From contig CM060315.1 of the NCBI GenBank assembly GCA_030674185.1, forward strand, positions 86,143,079 through 86,207,078: DNA of 64,000 nt. The letters are read 5' to 3'. The number at the start of each line of letters is the position of its first letter. Position 1 is the first letter of the stretch. This stretch comes from Monoplex corrugatus. Taxonomy: Eukaryota > Mollusca > Gastropoda > Littorinimorpha > Ranellidae. The translations under genes and the position numbers were made by a program. The notes beneath the pieces were generated by a model. That model had not been told where the DNA came from. It saw nothing but the letters and a program-made list of their open reading frames with translations, and made no database searches. Below, in pieces: positions 41,701-49,329 of the stretch.

Positions 41701-44700
41701 CAGAATGACTCAAACACTGCGTACACTCCGAATTTACACACTCACCGTGTTCAGATATAGTTTGTTACAAGGCCGACTCTGTGACGGAGCTCACCACACA
41801 TAGATCTAGATCTGTAGGCCTACTTCACGAATTTTGCAATTTCACACAAAAAGACTATTCATCCAAAAATCAAACAAGCGCAGTGTTAGAATACATAAAG
41901 TGGGAAAAAATTCTTACATGCACATAAATTCACACAAAACTAAACCAACCAAATTGGGCGATATCAAAAGTAGCATTATTAAATCATCACATGGCCAATT
42001 TTAACCCCTTGAGTGCCGACGTTTTTTGACATAAAGTGTTTTCCATGTCCCAAGGAAAAATGTTGCATTGCTGCCATGTACATTAAAACAACTGTTGCTT
42101 CCATATTTATGGGAATCTATGCATGAAATTACACAGAATGATGCATTAGGCATGACTTAGTGTATTTTCAGATGATATTTGTAATATTTTGTGGAAATTC
42201 CTGTAAAAAAACTCATAACCACTCGCGATAGAAACCAAAAAACAAAGGGAAAAACAAGATATGACCTTCCTGATGAAATCTAAAAGTATTCAGACTTTGG
42301 ATGACCTCCTACTGACAGATCACTGATAGCTGACGAGCTACAAATAGCCACAGTGTGCTAGTGCACTGAGTGGCTTGACCCGGTCAAGTCGTTGGCTGCT
42401 CCATGCCCCCAACCCCCACCCCACTCCATCACCTTAGTCTTCCCTTTGCCACTTCTAATACTAGTCACTGACAGTGTTGGCTTATTCTACAATGTGGTCC
42501 TACTTGTCAGTACAGTGTGAAGTGTTGGCTAGCTGCCAGTATTGCCTGTGGCCACAAACCCTTTGTGTCACGTGCTCGGAAAATTAATACTTTTCGTGTT
42601 GGGTCTGTCTGCTGCACATTTCATACCAACAGCAAGTAACTACTGCTGTTTTCAACCTTTTCTTGTATCAGAATTGTCTTCCGAATCATCCTACAGTCAT
42701 TTATAAGTTCTTGTCTCAACTCACATGCAGCATTGCAAGACAGTCCTGGTGTCAGCATTTTGCTGAAAATCAGTTTCTCTTTTCAGATAAATAAAACCAA
42801 TCTGGTGAGGGTTGATAGGTCAAAAAGTCATTTAAAGGAAATCAGTCACTTTTATGAACCCTCTCTGAGACTGACAACATCAGTCAGTGCTTCTCTCCCA
42901 TTTACATTAGGCTGAAACGTGTGTCAGACTACCTCCATAAACACCACAGAAGGCTCCGAGAGCTCCATAAATTTTATGTTGACGGCACTTAAGAGGTTAA
43001 GTAAGCACAAAGAACAAGTGCCTCAAGACTGGCATTGGAATGCCAGGAATTAGGTCAGGGCAAGGGGTCAAAGAGTCAGGTCAGGGCAGCAGCTAAATAG
43101 CCGTGCCCGCAGCACAAATGAATAGCCGTGTATGATAAGAATGGATTCATGCTGATGATGATGATGCAGTGGAGCTCCATTTTGGATTGAGACTATATGC
43201 TGTACTCTACATTTCCTTTGATGGTGTATTCTGGGGCCTGAAAGATCACACACCAGCAGTGTTGATCAAGAAATTTAATCAAAACCCTCAGTGACTCGTC
43301 TGTAAAGTGGATGAAACTCACTGTGTGGTCCCTGCCTTATTAACATGTAGCATGCTCAACACTGGGGGCAGCCTGTTTGGTCTATAATTCCACAATCTCA
43401 AATGGGCTGACAGGGGTTCGAACTCATGACTTTCCAATCTGTTGTGATAATGACTGTACCATTTGACTGGTTGTATGTACACATCTTTGTTTGTAATAAA
43501 GAAGACTTGTCTTTGTTGGCATAGATGTTTAGCTCCCACCTTCCAGCCTAACTATGCAAGCTTGGATGTAGGCCTATGTAATTGTGATGAAGAGGAACTT
43601 TATGCATAGGGTCTCCAGTCCAGTCTGCTGTGATTAATTTTTGTTTTTCATTTGATTTAGGATTATTGCACTTAGGGGTAAAGTCACTAAACATTTACAT
43701 GGCTCAGATGCATATCTGATAGTCTGCATATGTATGTGCTTGAGAGAGATTCAGCACTATCAAGTCTGCACATATGTTAAAAGTGGGGCATTGGAAAAAT
43801 CTCCACTCTTTACCCACCAGGCAGTACCCAGGCAGGTTCAAACCAAGATCTTTCATTTGTAAGACCAGCGTCCTGACCATTCCATTTACGCACCCGCGAC
43901 TGATTTGATTGACCTATGCCTCGCTGGTCCATTCTGTATATCTTTCTCCAAAGCTTTACATACTTTGTTTATTCAGATTGATAATTGGGTATGTTTATTT
44001 ACCGCATTTTTAGTTCTATGGTGCTTAATGACAATTTTAGGTACTGTAGGCCAGTTTTTGTTTATGTTTTTTTGTACATAGTTATGTTGTTGCATGGACC
44101 TCATGGCAACCATCTTTCAAGGAAAAACAGAGGCAAAAAGGTAGAAAGGCAGACCTCCTGTCTCATACATCGAGAACATAACCAATATCAGTGGCCTAAA
44201 TATTCAAGAAATTGTGCAAAAAAGGCAGAGCGGCCTGGAGGGAGATGGTGGTGTCCAGATGTGCAGTGGCCAACACCGAACCCGGTGACGCTAACAAGAG
44301 AGACAGGTGAGTTTTGATGTTGCATTTTATTCAGGTTTGTTTTTTAAAATCCCCTGGTGAGAAATTAGATGGAAGGGCCAATGCCAGGGGCATATCCTTA
44401 GAAGTTAGATTATTCGCATGAATGAATTGTTATGTTATTTGAATTTAATTTCCAGTTGTTGTTTTTTCAAGGCATGTATTTTGTTTGAGATGGTTATAGC
44501 CTTGATTTGGCTCTGAGCAGCCAATGTAGCTTTAGACTAATCATGGTGATAATGGTTGTGTAATTTGAGTGATAGTGAGTATTTGTTTCAGTGGTCACCA
44601 GTGCAATACAGGTTGTAGCCCAGACCTGGTTTTCATGTTGGAGAATTTCCCAACATGTTTCTCACCGATGTAAGGAGTCACTTATCCCATCCTGACGATT

Positions 44701-47476
44701 GACTTTAACTTGGAACATGGTCTAAGTGAATGCCAACACGTAAATGACCTTGGAACACAGTCCTAGGGAATATCAATGCCTAAATGATCTTGGGAGGCAG
44801 TCTAAGGAAATATCAACACCTAAATGACCTTGGAACATGGTCTAAGGGAATGTCAACACCTCAGTGAACTTGGAATATGATCAAAGGGAATGTCAACGCC
44901 TAAATGGCGTGAGCATCTCCTTCATGGCTCGCGAAAGGGGGCTTCATTAGTTTTAATGCCTTACACTGCGCTTAAGGCACTGCGCTATCACAGATCCAGA
45001 GCCACATACTGGCTTGCTGTAACTTGATAGCAGCGACTTCAGCAGCAGGAGTTCTGAGCACTGGCAAACCATAGTTATTTGAGATTTGTATTATTCCTAC
45101 TCGTTCACAAGCCTTCATGTTTGGGAGTGCATCACTGTGTAGTTCATGAAATACAGATTCCGTAGGCTATAAACATGACAGGAATAACTAAAAGCAGCAG
45201 TATGTTATGTTGCAGACTGTTATTCCATGCCATACAGCAGACACTGCTGTGGAAGTCACACATTGACAACAAAAAAGCATATAGGCCTACTTTTGCACAT
45301 TCTGTCATGTGCCTATTAGTTTTATATTAGGAAAGAGTACTATGATAAGAGCAGACTAGCTAAGCTTCTACCTTCTACAGTTATCACTCACCAAAAATTG
45401 GGTAGGTTCTTCTGTGGGGCACAAGGAAGTCGTTAAGTAGGGCCTACTGTACTGTAATAGGGATAATTCATTTATCTAAAGTCTTGCACTGTTTATTATT
45501 CAAACCAAGCAATGCATGTTAGGAAAAAAATGAGAAAGTGCTGTTTCTAACACTCCTGTATCTACACTTTACTTACCACTAACAGTAAATTGAAATGAAT
45601 CGGCAGTGTCACATGTATTTTTTTTTTTAAATGGAGTGATCTGTAGCAGAGTTAGGGCCAACTGTTCCCTCATTAAGTGCAAGTGGCTTCTGGTACGTAA
45701 CATTTTGAGCAAAATGTACTTGAATATAACACACCATCAGTTTCTTCACAGACAGTGATAGTATGAAACCTTTTCAAGACACTTGCATGGTTTTTACACA
45801 GTTTTGTGGCGTCTGCCGTCTGTTTTGTTTTGTTTTGTTGCATTGTAGCAAACACTGTAGAGTATAAATCCAAAACATGATGGCAGTACAAACTACCAAA
45901 CTGAAGTTGTGATTCAGAGACAAGAGAAAATTGACAACAGCCACAGCAGCACAACAGAGAAGATAGAGGAATTCCAGTGCCAGCCGTGACCACATTCCAA
46001 CTGGCCAGTATGGGGAGTGGCAGGAAGGGGTGAGGACGAGTAAGATTGACCACCTGTCGCATGGAAACTTAAGTGTCTTGTCGGGCTCGCTTTCACATGC
46101 CATGCCCTGGCAAGGAGACCACGACTATATTCCTCCAACAACAGCCCCCATAATCGTCCAATACTATAAACCCCAGCTTGAATTTACCTTAGTTTGGAAG
46201 CCACAGAACAAAGCAAAAATGCAGTTACCACAAGATGAGAGCCTGAAGGGCTACAGAATCTGGGACAGATTTCATGATGCTGTGATGATTTGTTTGCTGA
46301 TAATGTGTATTATAAACATGGTGTCATGAAGTTTTGTTTAGGATTTAGACAGCTTTACACTACACATACTTCTGGTATCAACTTAGCCTGAGAGATACAG
46401 ACACCTGCCGTGTTGGTTGGAAAATTGGAACAAAACTCTTGATGATGCATCAGAGAGGAAGATCAGACTTCACTGGATCCAGTCTAGCACAGACAGCTCG
46501 TGAGTGGGATCTGGTTGGGATTGAAAAATCCAACAATCTTTCTTATGAACTGATAGGATTTGAACCCATAACATTCTGATTGTTACTCTGATTGATATGA
46601 GTATTTGTTTTAGTGCGCGAACACCTTATGATGGATGCAACCAGGTCCCCTTGAAGTCTAAAGGGCCAAAACACTTTACTGAAGGGGACTTCAGCTCTAA
46701 GGACTTTCTGCTGTCTGGCTGTCCCTAGAGTTTGTGTTGCTACTTATGACAGTTTCATTTTACTGAGATGTTCAGGACATTGCTCTTTTTTAAAGTGCCA
46801 GTGTCTTAAAGCACTTGATTTCTGTTTCAACAGACATTGCTCTTTTTTAAAGTGCCAGTGTCTTAAAGCACTTGATTTTGTTTCAACAGACATTGCTCTT
46901 TTTTAAAGTGCCAGTGTCTTAAAGCACTTGATTTCTGTTTCAACAAACTCACAGTTAATGGTCACTTTTAATTATGGATACTGATACCAATAACTTCAAT
47001 ATTTGTTATGGCAGGGTGCAGACATCTTTGCAGCCAAAGTGAATTTGGAGGTGCAGTGGACCACAGAGCTAGTCATCGCAGCTGTGGAACGCAACGGGGG
47101 CACCATCACAACCCGCTACTTTGACCCCAGAAGCCTCAACGCCGTCGTGAACCCCTTGCAGTTTTTCAAACGTAGCACCGCCATCCCGCGATGCCGTCTC
47201 CCGCCTCAGGATGCCTTGGAATTCTACAGCAGTGCGACCATGCGCGGCTACCTTGCCAAGGAGGATGACATTGAAATCGAGCGTCAGAAACTGGCTCAGA
47301 AATACGGCTACGTATTGCCAGATTTGGTGGCAGATCCTTTGGCGCCTATGTTACGTATGCGAAAAGATCCGGGACAGTTGTTTTATGGGCTGGAGCCGGG
47401 CTGGGTTGTGAATCTGAAGGATCAGGTGGTCTTGAAACCAACATCACAAGAACATTTGGAATTGTATGCTGTGTGA
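22040..47476 (+). CDS. MRPL15: MRPL15, mitochondrial large ribosomal subunit protein uL15m (4 coding exons)
   Basis: uL15m is a structural protein of the mitochondrial 39S/54S ribosomal subunit. Coding exons: 22040-22138, 33580-33734, 38458-38623 and 47015-47476, with all junctions GT..AG and consistent phases, giving 293 residues (close to the human length). Key blocks are [18 protein letters not shown] at the N-terminus, GRGHKGQGQ and [13 protein letters not shown] (the uL15 core), [19 protein letters not shown] and [37 protein letters not shown]-like YFDPRSL, and the C-terminal [20 protein letters not shown]. The N-terminal region is Arg-rich and low in acids, consistent with a mitochondrial presequence. 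Introns are about 11.4, 4.7 and 8.4 kb and contain most transposons of the window. No frameshift was seen. Confidence 0.95.
22139..23175 (+). other. MRPL15 intron 1, 5' part, with an acidic ORF of transposon type
   Basis: About 22900-23110 translates as [16 protein letters not shown] then [11 protein letters not shown] and, after a frame change, [13 protein letters not shown]. Short acidic N-terminal segments like this are typical of piggyBac-type transposases, but nothing downstream confirms it because the PLE copy starts at about 23176. 22139-22680 shows only short TG/GC stretches. Confidence 0.35.
23176..24560 (+). mobile_element. Penelope-like element copy A, 5'-truncated
   Basis: It begins inside the RT C-terminal region ([42 protein letters not shown]) and continues through the linker [11 protein letters not shown] to the GIY-YIG endonuclease: [35 protein letters not shown]. 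One frame change lies near 23465-23530. The non-coding tail has the boxes GCTTGACAAAGGCC and GGCCGAAAATTTGCGC at about 24387-24420. Very similar to copy B (27700-30625) but in the opposite orientation. Located in MRPL15 intron 1, sense strand. Confidence 0.88.
24561..26660. other. intron 1 segment, no gene recognised
   Basis: 24575-24766 has a short open frame ([20 protein letters not shown], then [13 protein letters not shown]) of unknown origin. The rest is AT-rich with isolated microsatellite triplets (26180-26200). A segment at about 25790-25860 (GCCAGCAGGCTAGTGG, CTACTAGCCTGCAGC) is a short inverted repeat. Confidence 0.4.
26668..26730. repeat. (GT)n microsatellite
   Basis: About 60 bp of GT dinucleotide. 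Confidence 0.95.
26731..27082. other. intron 1 segment, nothing recognised
   Basis: No ORF, tandem repeat or second copy noticed. Confidence 0.4.
27083..27375 (+). repeat. SINE-like repeat, family S2
   Basis: Begins with TTTCAGTTTCACTTTCAC, then the S2 body (CTATGTGTATGGTGATCG, CCATGAGCTGGCCAGGTCC, TTTACCTAGTCTATATT, CAGCCTTCTACTGGAATAAT). High similarity to 13940-14190. Confidence 0.75.
27425..27660. repeat. poly(C) run and GTAAGT/GAGT-type microsatellite
   Basis: A run of 16 or more C at about 27427-27442 and degenerate AAGTAAGT/GAGT repeats at 27515-27660. The Leu/Tyr-rich minus-strand ORFs here are repeat-derived. Confidence 0.8.
27700..30625 (-). mobile_element. Penelope-like element copy B, near full length but frameshifted
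   Basis: Minus-strand order: N-terminal region from Met 30623 ([15 protein letters not shown]), [20 protein letters not shown] (about 29990-29930), [20 protein letters not shown] (about 29740-29690), then the palm: [19 protein letters not shown] (motif A), [19 protein letters not shown] (motif B region), [12 protein letters not shown] (motif C, YRDD instead of the usual YADD, about 29206-29245). The [11 protein letters not shown] linker and the GIY-YIG nuclease ([19 protein letters not shown], about 28370-28430) follow. RT followed by GIY-YIG defines endonuclease-plus PLEs. At least three frame changes (near 29830, 29620 and 28755) inactivate it. The 3' tail ends near 27700. Inverted relative to copy A. 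Confidence 0.9.
30640..31440 (-). mobile_element. RNase H-bearing LINE, 3' fragment (second copy)
   Basis: RNase H region: [20 protein letters not shown], then [21 protein letters not shown] (31320-31110). The 3' UTR from about 31080 to 30700 (CCAGCCCACAAACACACACACAG, GGTTTGGCAAACTTGCTTG on the plus strand) matches that of the LINE at 14240-17560. GNERANK replaces GNERADK, losing an Asp. A short (AACAGC)n stretch marks 30660-30705. Confidence 0.8.
31441..32145. other. intron 1 segment with poly(G) runs and a MITE-like right end
   Basis: G runs at about 31646-31663 and 32028-32038. About 32062-32145 ends with GGACAGGGTGTGGGAGTC..GGTTAA, matching the right end of the MITE at 39082-39268; its left end was not found. 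Confidence 0.5.
32225..33218 (-). mobile_element. Penelope-like element copy C, 3' remnant with inverted ends
   Basis: The minus strand carries the same PLE 3' boxes (CTTGACAAAGGCC, GGCCGAATTGC, about 32334-32362) and end (CAAAATCCAAAAC on plus, 32229). A further stretch to about 32590 resembles the copy B tail; no coding domain remains. About 60 bp at 32273-32335 recurs inverted at 33152-33218 (plus strand CTGTCTTGTCTTGTATTAAA, then CTGGTTCC), so the remnant is bounded by inverted PLE-end sequences. Confidence 0.65.
33219..33485 (+). mobile_element. RTE LINE copy 3, 3' end only
   Basis: [27 protein letters not shown], then [20 protein letters not shown] and [15 protein letters not shown] to the stop, the C-terminal end of the RTE family. 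It ends in TGATGATGG. It sits immediately after PLE copy C and about 95 bp upstream of MRPL15 exon 2. Confidence 0.85.
33580..33734 (+). CDS. MRPL15: MRPL15 exon 2
   Basis: Acceptor TTGTGTGTGTAG, then [20 protein letters not shown] and [13 protein letters not shown], ending CA before GTGAGT (codon completed by T from exon 3). 155 nt. Confidence 0.95.
33735..35257. other. MRPL15 intron 2, 5' part; no gene recognised
   Basis: ORFs here (for example 34185-34685) show no family signature. No repeat partner was seen within the window. Confidence 0.4.
35258..36590. mobile_element. candidate DNA transposon with nested inverted repeats
   Basis: Outer inverted ends: ACATGGGTGAAAGT at about 35260-35273 and its reverse complement (ACTTTCACCCATGT) at about 36571-36584, each followed inward by GGAAT-rich sequence. 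A second inverted pair lies inside: CACATGCAGGGGTGGGACT at about 35627 against AGTCCCACCCATGCACATG at about 36335-36353. Between them is a GC-rich palindromic stretch (36228-36305, with GGGGGCGTTGCCCCC and AGGGGCCTTGCCCCT). A 59-codon ORF at 36365-36544 has no recognised family. No transposase was found. Confidence 0.5.
36722..36970 (+). repeat. tRNA-derived SINE, family S3
   Basis: GAGTTCAATTCCAG as B-box-like sequence, then AATGTTTCTGTCATTCTGG, TGTTTCATAGGTCCC, CACCATTTCAAGACCTTG, TACTGGCAGATTTGGATTG. Same family as 13555-13810. Immediately followed by an RTE fragment. Confidence 0.75.
36975..37175 (+). mobile_element. RTE LINE copy 4, internal fragment
   Basis: [13 protein letters not shown], then in another frame [23 protein letters not shown], the segment after the RT palm seen in copies 1, 2 and 5. 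Truncated at both ends. Confidence 0.8.
37241..37423. repeat. long hairpin: approximately 80-bp inverted repeat, approximately 19-nt loop
   Basis: The left arm 37241-37320 (CTCCCATGTTGTATAG.. to ..AAAGTACAAA) and the right arm 37340-37423 (TTTGTACTTTG.. to ..TACAACATGGGAG) are near-perfect reverse complements. It lies in MRPL15 intron 2, sense strand. Probably a fold-back MITE; transcribed, it would form one long hairpin. Confidence 0.9.
37424..38198. other. intron 2 segment with a diverged S2 SINE
   Basis: About 37618-37830 is related to S2 (CAGTCTGTCAAGATGGTAT, GGGCTGGCAAGGTCTTGAG, CCTACCTAG). Otherwise nothing recognised. Confidence 0.45.
38199..38271. repeat. 2 x 36-bp tandem duplication
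   Basis: GAACAGAAACAAAAATACAT followed by GTAGTTATAAAAA occurs twice in succession. Confidence 0.9.
38458..38623 (+). CDS. MRPL15: MRPL15 exon 3
   Basis: Acceptor TATGTTTGCAG; T completes CAT (His), then [36 protein letters not shown] and [10 protein letters not shown]; donor GTTTGT at phase 0. 166 nt. Confidence 0.95.
38716..38800. repeat. 2 x about 41-bp tandem duplication
   Basis: GTCACCGTGAGCGCAGGGC followed by TTAAACGGACAG occurs twice, about 90 bp after exon 3. Confidence 0.9.
39082..39268. mobile_element. TTAA-flanked MITE, 187 bp
   Basis: TTAA at 39078-39081 and 39269-39272. Ends TCCTTTGACTCCC and, in reverse complement, CCATTTGACTCCC. Internal inverted pair CACCCTATCCA..TGGATAGGGTG. 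A second right end of this family is at 32062-32145. Non-autonomous piggyBac-type by target site. Confidence 0.75.
39273..39706. other. intron 3 segment, nothing recognised
   Basis: No ORF or repeat seen, except that ATACATAAAGTGG (39274) recurs at 41890. Confidence 0.35.
39711..41588 (-). mobile_element. piggyBac element with internal deletion, TTAA target duplication
   Basis: TTAA at 39707-39710 and 41589-41592. The terminal inverted repeats read CCCTTTGCCTACC and, in reverse complement, CCCTCTGCCTACC. Total 1878 bp, with minus-strand transposase remnants inside. Subterminal GATCGACCGCGATCG-type palindromic sequence near the right end. Located in MRPL15 intron 3, antisense. Confidence 0.9.
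40252..41321 (-). pseudogene. piggyBac transposase, catalytic core deleted
   Basis: Start Met at 41321 ([20 protein letters not shown]), an acidic N-terminal domain, then a basic patch [14 protein letters not shown] and [11 protein letters not shown] frame change near 40880-40890 is followed by [20 protein letters not shown] and [17 protein letters not shown], the entry into the piggyBac DDE domain. The product then stops at 40706. The C-terminal Cys-rich domain (40473-40252, [15 protein letters not shown], then [18 protein letters not shown], a C-x-x-C..C-x-x-C..H pattern) is only about 230 bp further on, so the part carrying the catalytic Asp residues, normally several hundred residues, is missing. 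It is thus a deletion derivative that could only be mobilised in trans. Confidence 0.85.
42005..42996. mobile_element. TTAA-flanked non-autonomous piggyBac-type element, 992 bp
   Basis: TTAA at 42001-42004 and 42997-43000. Ends CCCCTTGAGTGCCGACG and, in reverse complement, CCTCTTAAGTGCCGTCA (13 of 17 identical). No transposase recognised; a short frame at 42733-42915 has no family signature. Confidence 0.75.
43001..43689. other. intron 3 segment, nothing firm
   Basis: A stretch at about 43330-43470 (GGCAGCCTG.., GACAGGGGTTCGAACTC) contains a GGTTCGAAC B-box-like motif, so a tRNA-derived SINE on the minus or plus strand is possible. Confidence 0.4.
43690..43915 (-). repeat. SINE-like repeat, family S1
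   Basis: GCACTATCAAGTCTGCACATA, GGAAAAATCTCCACTCTTTA and CCCACCAGGCA, then AGGTTCAAACCAAGATC and a CGTCCTGACCATTCC..TTACGC end. This is the reverse complement of the S1 pattern at 4405-4680. Confidence 0.65.
44090..44320 (+). mobile_element. LINE tail, same family as 1-455
   Basis: About 215 bp matches 230-450: GGAAAAACAG.GGCAAAAAGG, CTCATACATCGAGAACATAA, CAGAGCGGCCTGGAGGGAGA and CAGTGGCCAACAC..AACCCGGTGA. A second copy of the 3' region of the first LINE in the window. Confidence 0.85.
44703..44907. repeat. 5-unit tandem repeat, about 41 bp
   Basis: Units of CTTGGAACATGGTCTAAGGG then AATGTCAACACCTAAATGAC, diverged by about 10-25 %. Confidence 0.85.
44908..46770. other. intron 3 segment, no gene recognised
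   Basis: Short ORFs on both strands at 45673-46330 have no recognised family. About 46600-46740 is related to the repeat at 12810-12930. Confidence 0.4.
46774..46945. repeat. 3 x 57-bp tandem repeat next to MRPL15 exon 4
   Basis: Units start GACATTGCTCTTTTTTAAAG at 46776, 46833 and 46889 and end TTTCAACA; they are almost identical (one 1-base indel). The array ends about 70 bp before the exon 4 acceptor, so it overlaps the likely branch-point region. Confidence 0.95.
47015..47476 (+). CDS. MRPL15: MRPL15 exon 4 (terminal coding exon)
   Basis: Acceptor [106 protein letters not shown], ending LELYAV and TGA. 153 codons. Confidence 0.95.
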   Translation, partial: GADIFAAKVNLEVQWTTELVIAAVERNGGTITTRYFDPRSLNAVVNPLQFFKRSTAIPRCRLPPQDALEFYSSATMRGYLAKEDDIEIERQKLAQKYGYVLPDLVADPLAPMLRMRKDPGQLFYGLEPGWVVNLKDQVVLKPTSQEHLELYAV

Positions 47477-47723
47477 AGTTTGGCCAGTTTGAATAGTGTC
47501 ACATTGAAGTTAACCTTTACACTCCCTTACCCAATCTGCTAGCTTTTTGCAAGGATCTGGTATGATAGGCTGAAGGGATGAAAGGGTTAAGGCTTATCTC
47601 CCTAGAAATGCAGCATCAGGTAAAGTTGAATCTGTGGCTTAGGTTGTTTTGAAAATCCATGCCATGTGAGTGAAAGTGTTTTAGCAAGTTGTGTCTTATA
47701 TTGTGTTTTGATTATTGACTTTT

Positions 47724-47729
47724 AATAAA
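47724..47729 (+). terminator. MRPL15 polyadenylation signal
   Basis: AATAAA about 250 bp after the stop codon, followed by a (GT)n stretch about 45 bp on, which can serve as the downstream GU-rich element. Confidence 0.7.
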
Positions 47730-47766
47730 AAGTGAGAATAATTCACACTAACCAGAGGAAGATAAA

Positions 47767-47768
<2 letters not shown>

Positions 47769-47814
<46 letters not shown>
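47769..47814. repeat. (TG)n microsatellite
   Basis: About 45 bp TG array just after the AATAAA. Confidence 0.95.
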
Positions 47815-47817
<3 letters not shown>

Positions 47818-48116
47818 ACAGACCTGACAAATGCTACTCATTTGGCATAGCATGCTACACATCAACTTAATATGCTACGCTGTTAATGTCAAGCTCATCG
47901 TTTGTCCTTTGCTTTAACGTCTTTGCACTGTGAGTGACATTAGACGACTGGGTCAGTCACCCTTTCACCCCTTCAGGTGATCTTACCAGATGCCTACAAA
48001 AGGCTAGCAGATTGGGTGAGGGAATGTAAAGGGTAACTTCAATGTGACACAGTTCAGTATGGCCAGCAAGCTCATGTTCAAATTTTTGTGCTTGAAAAAA
48101 ACACCTTGCATCAGAC

Positions 48117-48118
<2 letters not shown>

Positions 48119-48168
<50 letters not shown>

Positions 48169-48195
48169 GTGGTGTGTGTGGGTGTGTGTGTGTAT
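48119..48195. repeat. (TG)n microsatellite
   Basis: About 75 bp; a (AC)n stretch with GCGCGCGC follows at 48388-48443. Confidence 0.95.
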
Positions 48196-48689
48196 GCAGA
48201 CATTTGTGGCATGACTCACCACAATGCCAGCATGTAGTGCTTAAGCTTTTGCTTGCAATAGAAATGGTCTAATTCTGATTCTGACCAATCATGGTCTTGT
48301 GTCATCTGCCTTAGATATGGGTAATTCGGTATGGGCCAGTCAGAAACGTGTCCATGAATAAAGCTGAAGTCAGTGTGAAGCACATATACACACACGCGCG
48401 CGCGTGCACACACACACAAACACACACACACACACACACACACAGACAGAGCTTTCTTCAAGGGAAAGTAACCTCTCATCACAGCAGTGTTTGCAGCACT
48501 GAGTTCTTGCCCTTACCACATTAAATTGATCTTGCCAAATTCAACTCTTAGCACGCTCATGGGAGAATGGACATCTAAGGTGGTTTTAAAATGGACAGCA
48601 TTTGCTGGCTGCCTATGTCTCAGGCGGGATCACAGAAGTCAAGAGTTTGTTGAATAGGGATTCATCACTCTCTTGCAATTATGTAGGGG

Positions 48690-48970
48690 GGGCCTATGCG
48701 CTCCACCCAATCTGCCATCTGTGTTATCTGGTAGACTCCTTGAACCTTTGCAAAACCGTATATGCTGACAAGGTCTTGAAATGGAAGGGAGGTGGGGGTA
48801 AGTGCAGAAGGGAGGATAGGATTTATAAAGCACTAAGTTGACACCACCAGAATGATGGAAGCATAGGATGGGCAGCGATCAGGCCAGTGTTTATGTTGAG
48901 GGCTGGGATTGAACTCAAGATAGGAGATCTACAGTCTAGGACTGTCCCAAGAGATTGCCAGACCGCCTCA
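48690..48970 (-). repeat. tRNA-derived SINE, family S3
   Basis: The reverse complement reads GGCGGTCTGGCAATC.., TTGAGTTCAATCCCAGC (B box), CTTCCATCATTCTGGTGGTG, CCATTTCAAGACCTTGTCAG, and a GCAGATTGGG end, colinear with 13555-13810. Confidence 0.75.
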
Positions 48971-49097
48971 GCAGGCATAGATGAAATGAGATGAAAAATG
49001 GAGTCATTTTGAGGCATGTTTGGCTTCTTTTTTGGCTTCTTATTTTTACTTCTTCGTCATCCGCTCCTTCTTCTTCTTCTTTGTCATCGTCGTCGTC

Positions 49098-49181
49098 GTC
49101 ATCATCATCATCACCCTTCTTCTTCTTCTTGTTCTTCTTCTTCTTTTCTTCTTCTTCTTCTTCTTCTTCTTCTCTTCTTCT

Positions 49182-49220
<39 letters not shown>

Positions 49221-49285
49221 TCCTCTCTTTCTCCTTCTCTCTCTGTCTCCCTCCCTCTCTTTCCCCCTCTCTCTGTCTAACTTTC
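49098..49285. repeat. (TTC)n and (TC)n pyrimidine tract
   Basis: TTC triplets at about 49110-49185, then TC dinucleotides to 49216 and a degenerate CTCTCTC tract. Ser/Leu ORFs are artefacts. Confidence 0.95.
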
Positions 49286-49329
49286 TTCCTTTCTTTTATC
49301 TATTTCAAACAAGTAATTCAGATAAAAAA

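Larger units (their letters stand above)
38917..41825. repeat. inverted repeat pair flanking the piggyBac derivative
   Basis: About 135 bp at 38917-39050 (GTGTGGTGAGCTCTGTCC, GTTTGAGTCATTCCGTAGTC) recurs as its reverse complement at about 41690-41825, at an estimated 80-85 % similarity by eye. The arms lie outside the TTAA-bounded element (39711-41588) and enclose it. Confidence 0.75.
47511..48035. mobile_element. inverted pair of TTAA-type MITEs around the MRPL15 3' end
   Basis: Arm 1: TTAA at 47511, CTTTACACTCCCTTACCCAA, CTGCTAGC, to GGGATGAAAGGG and TTAA near 47590. Arm 2, in reverse complement: CACCCTTTCACCCCTTCAGG to GATTGGGTGAGGGAATGTAA near 47958-48030. Similarity continues about 20-30 bp outward (TGTCACATTGAAGTTA and its complement), so the duplication includes flanking DNA. 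Arm 1 is in the 3' UTR; arm 2 is beyond AATAAA. Confidence 0.75.

Noticed and set aside
45673..46330. Overlapping ORFs of 99-129 codons on both strands as a possible gene
   Set aside because: No family motif, no consistent splice sites; a weak piggyBac-like resemblance (GYRIWDRF) was too thin to call.
47769..48197. CRISPR-like or regulatory tandem arrays
   Set aside because: Plain (TG)n microsatellites; eukaryotic sequence.
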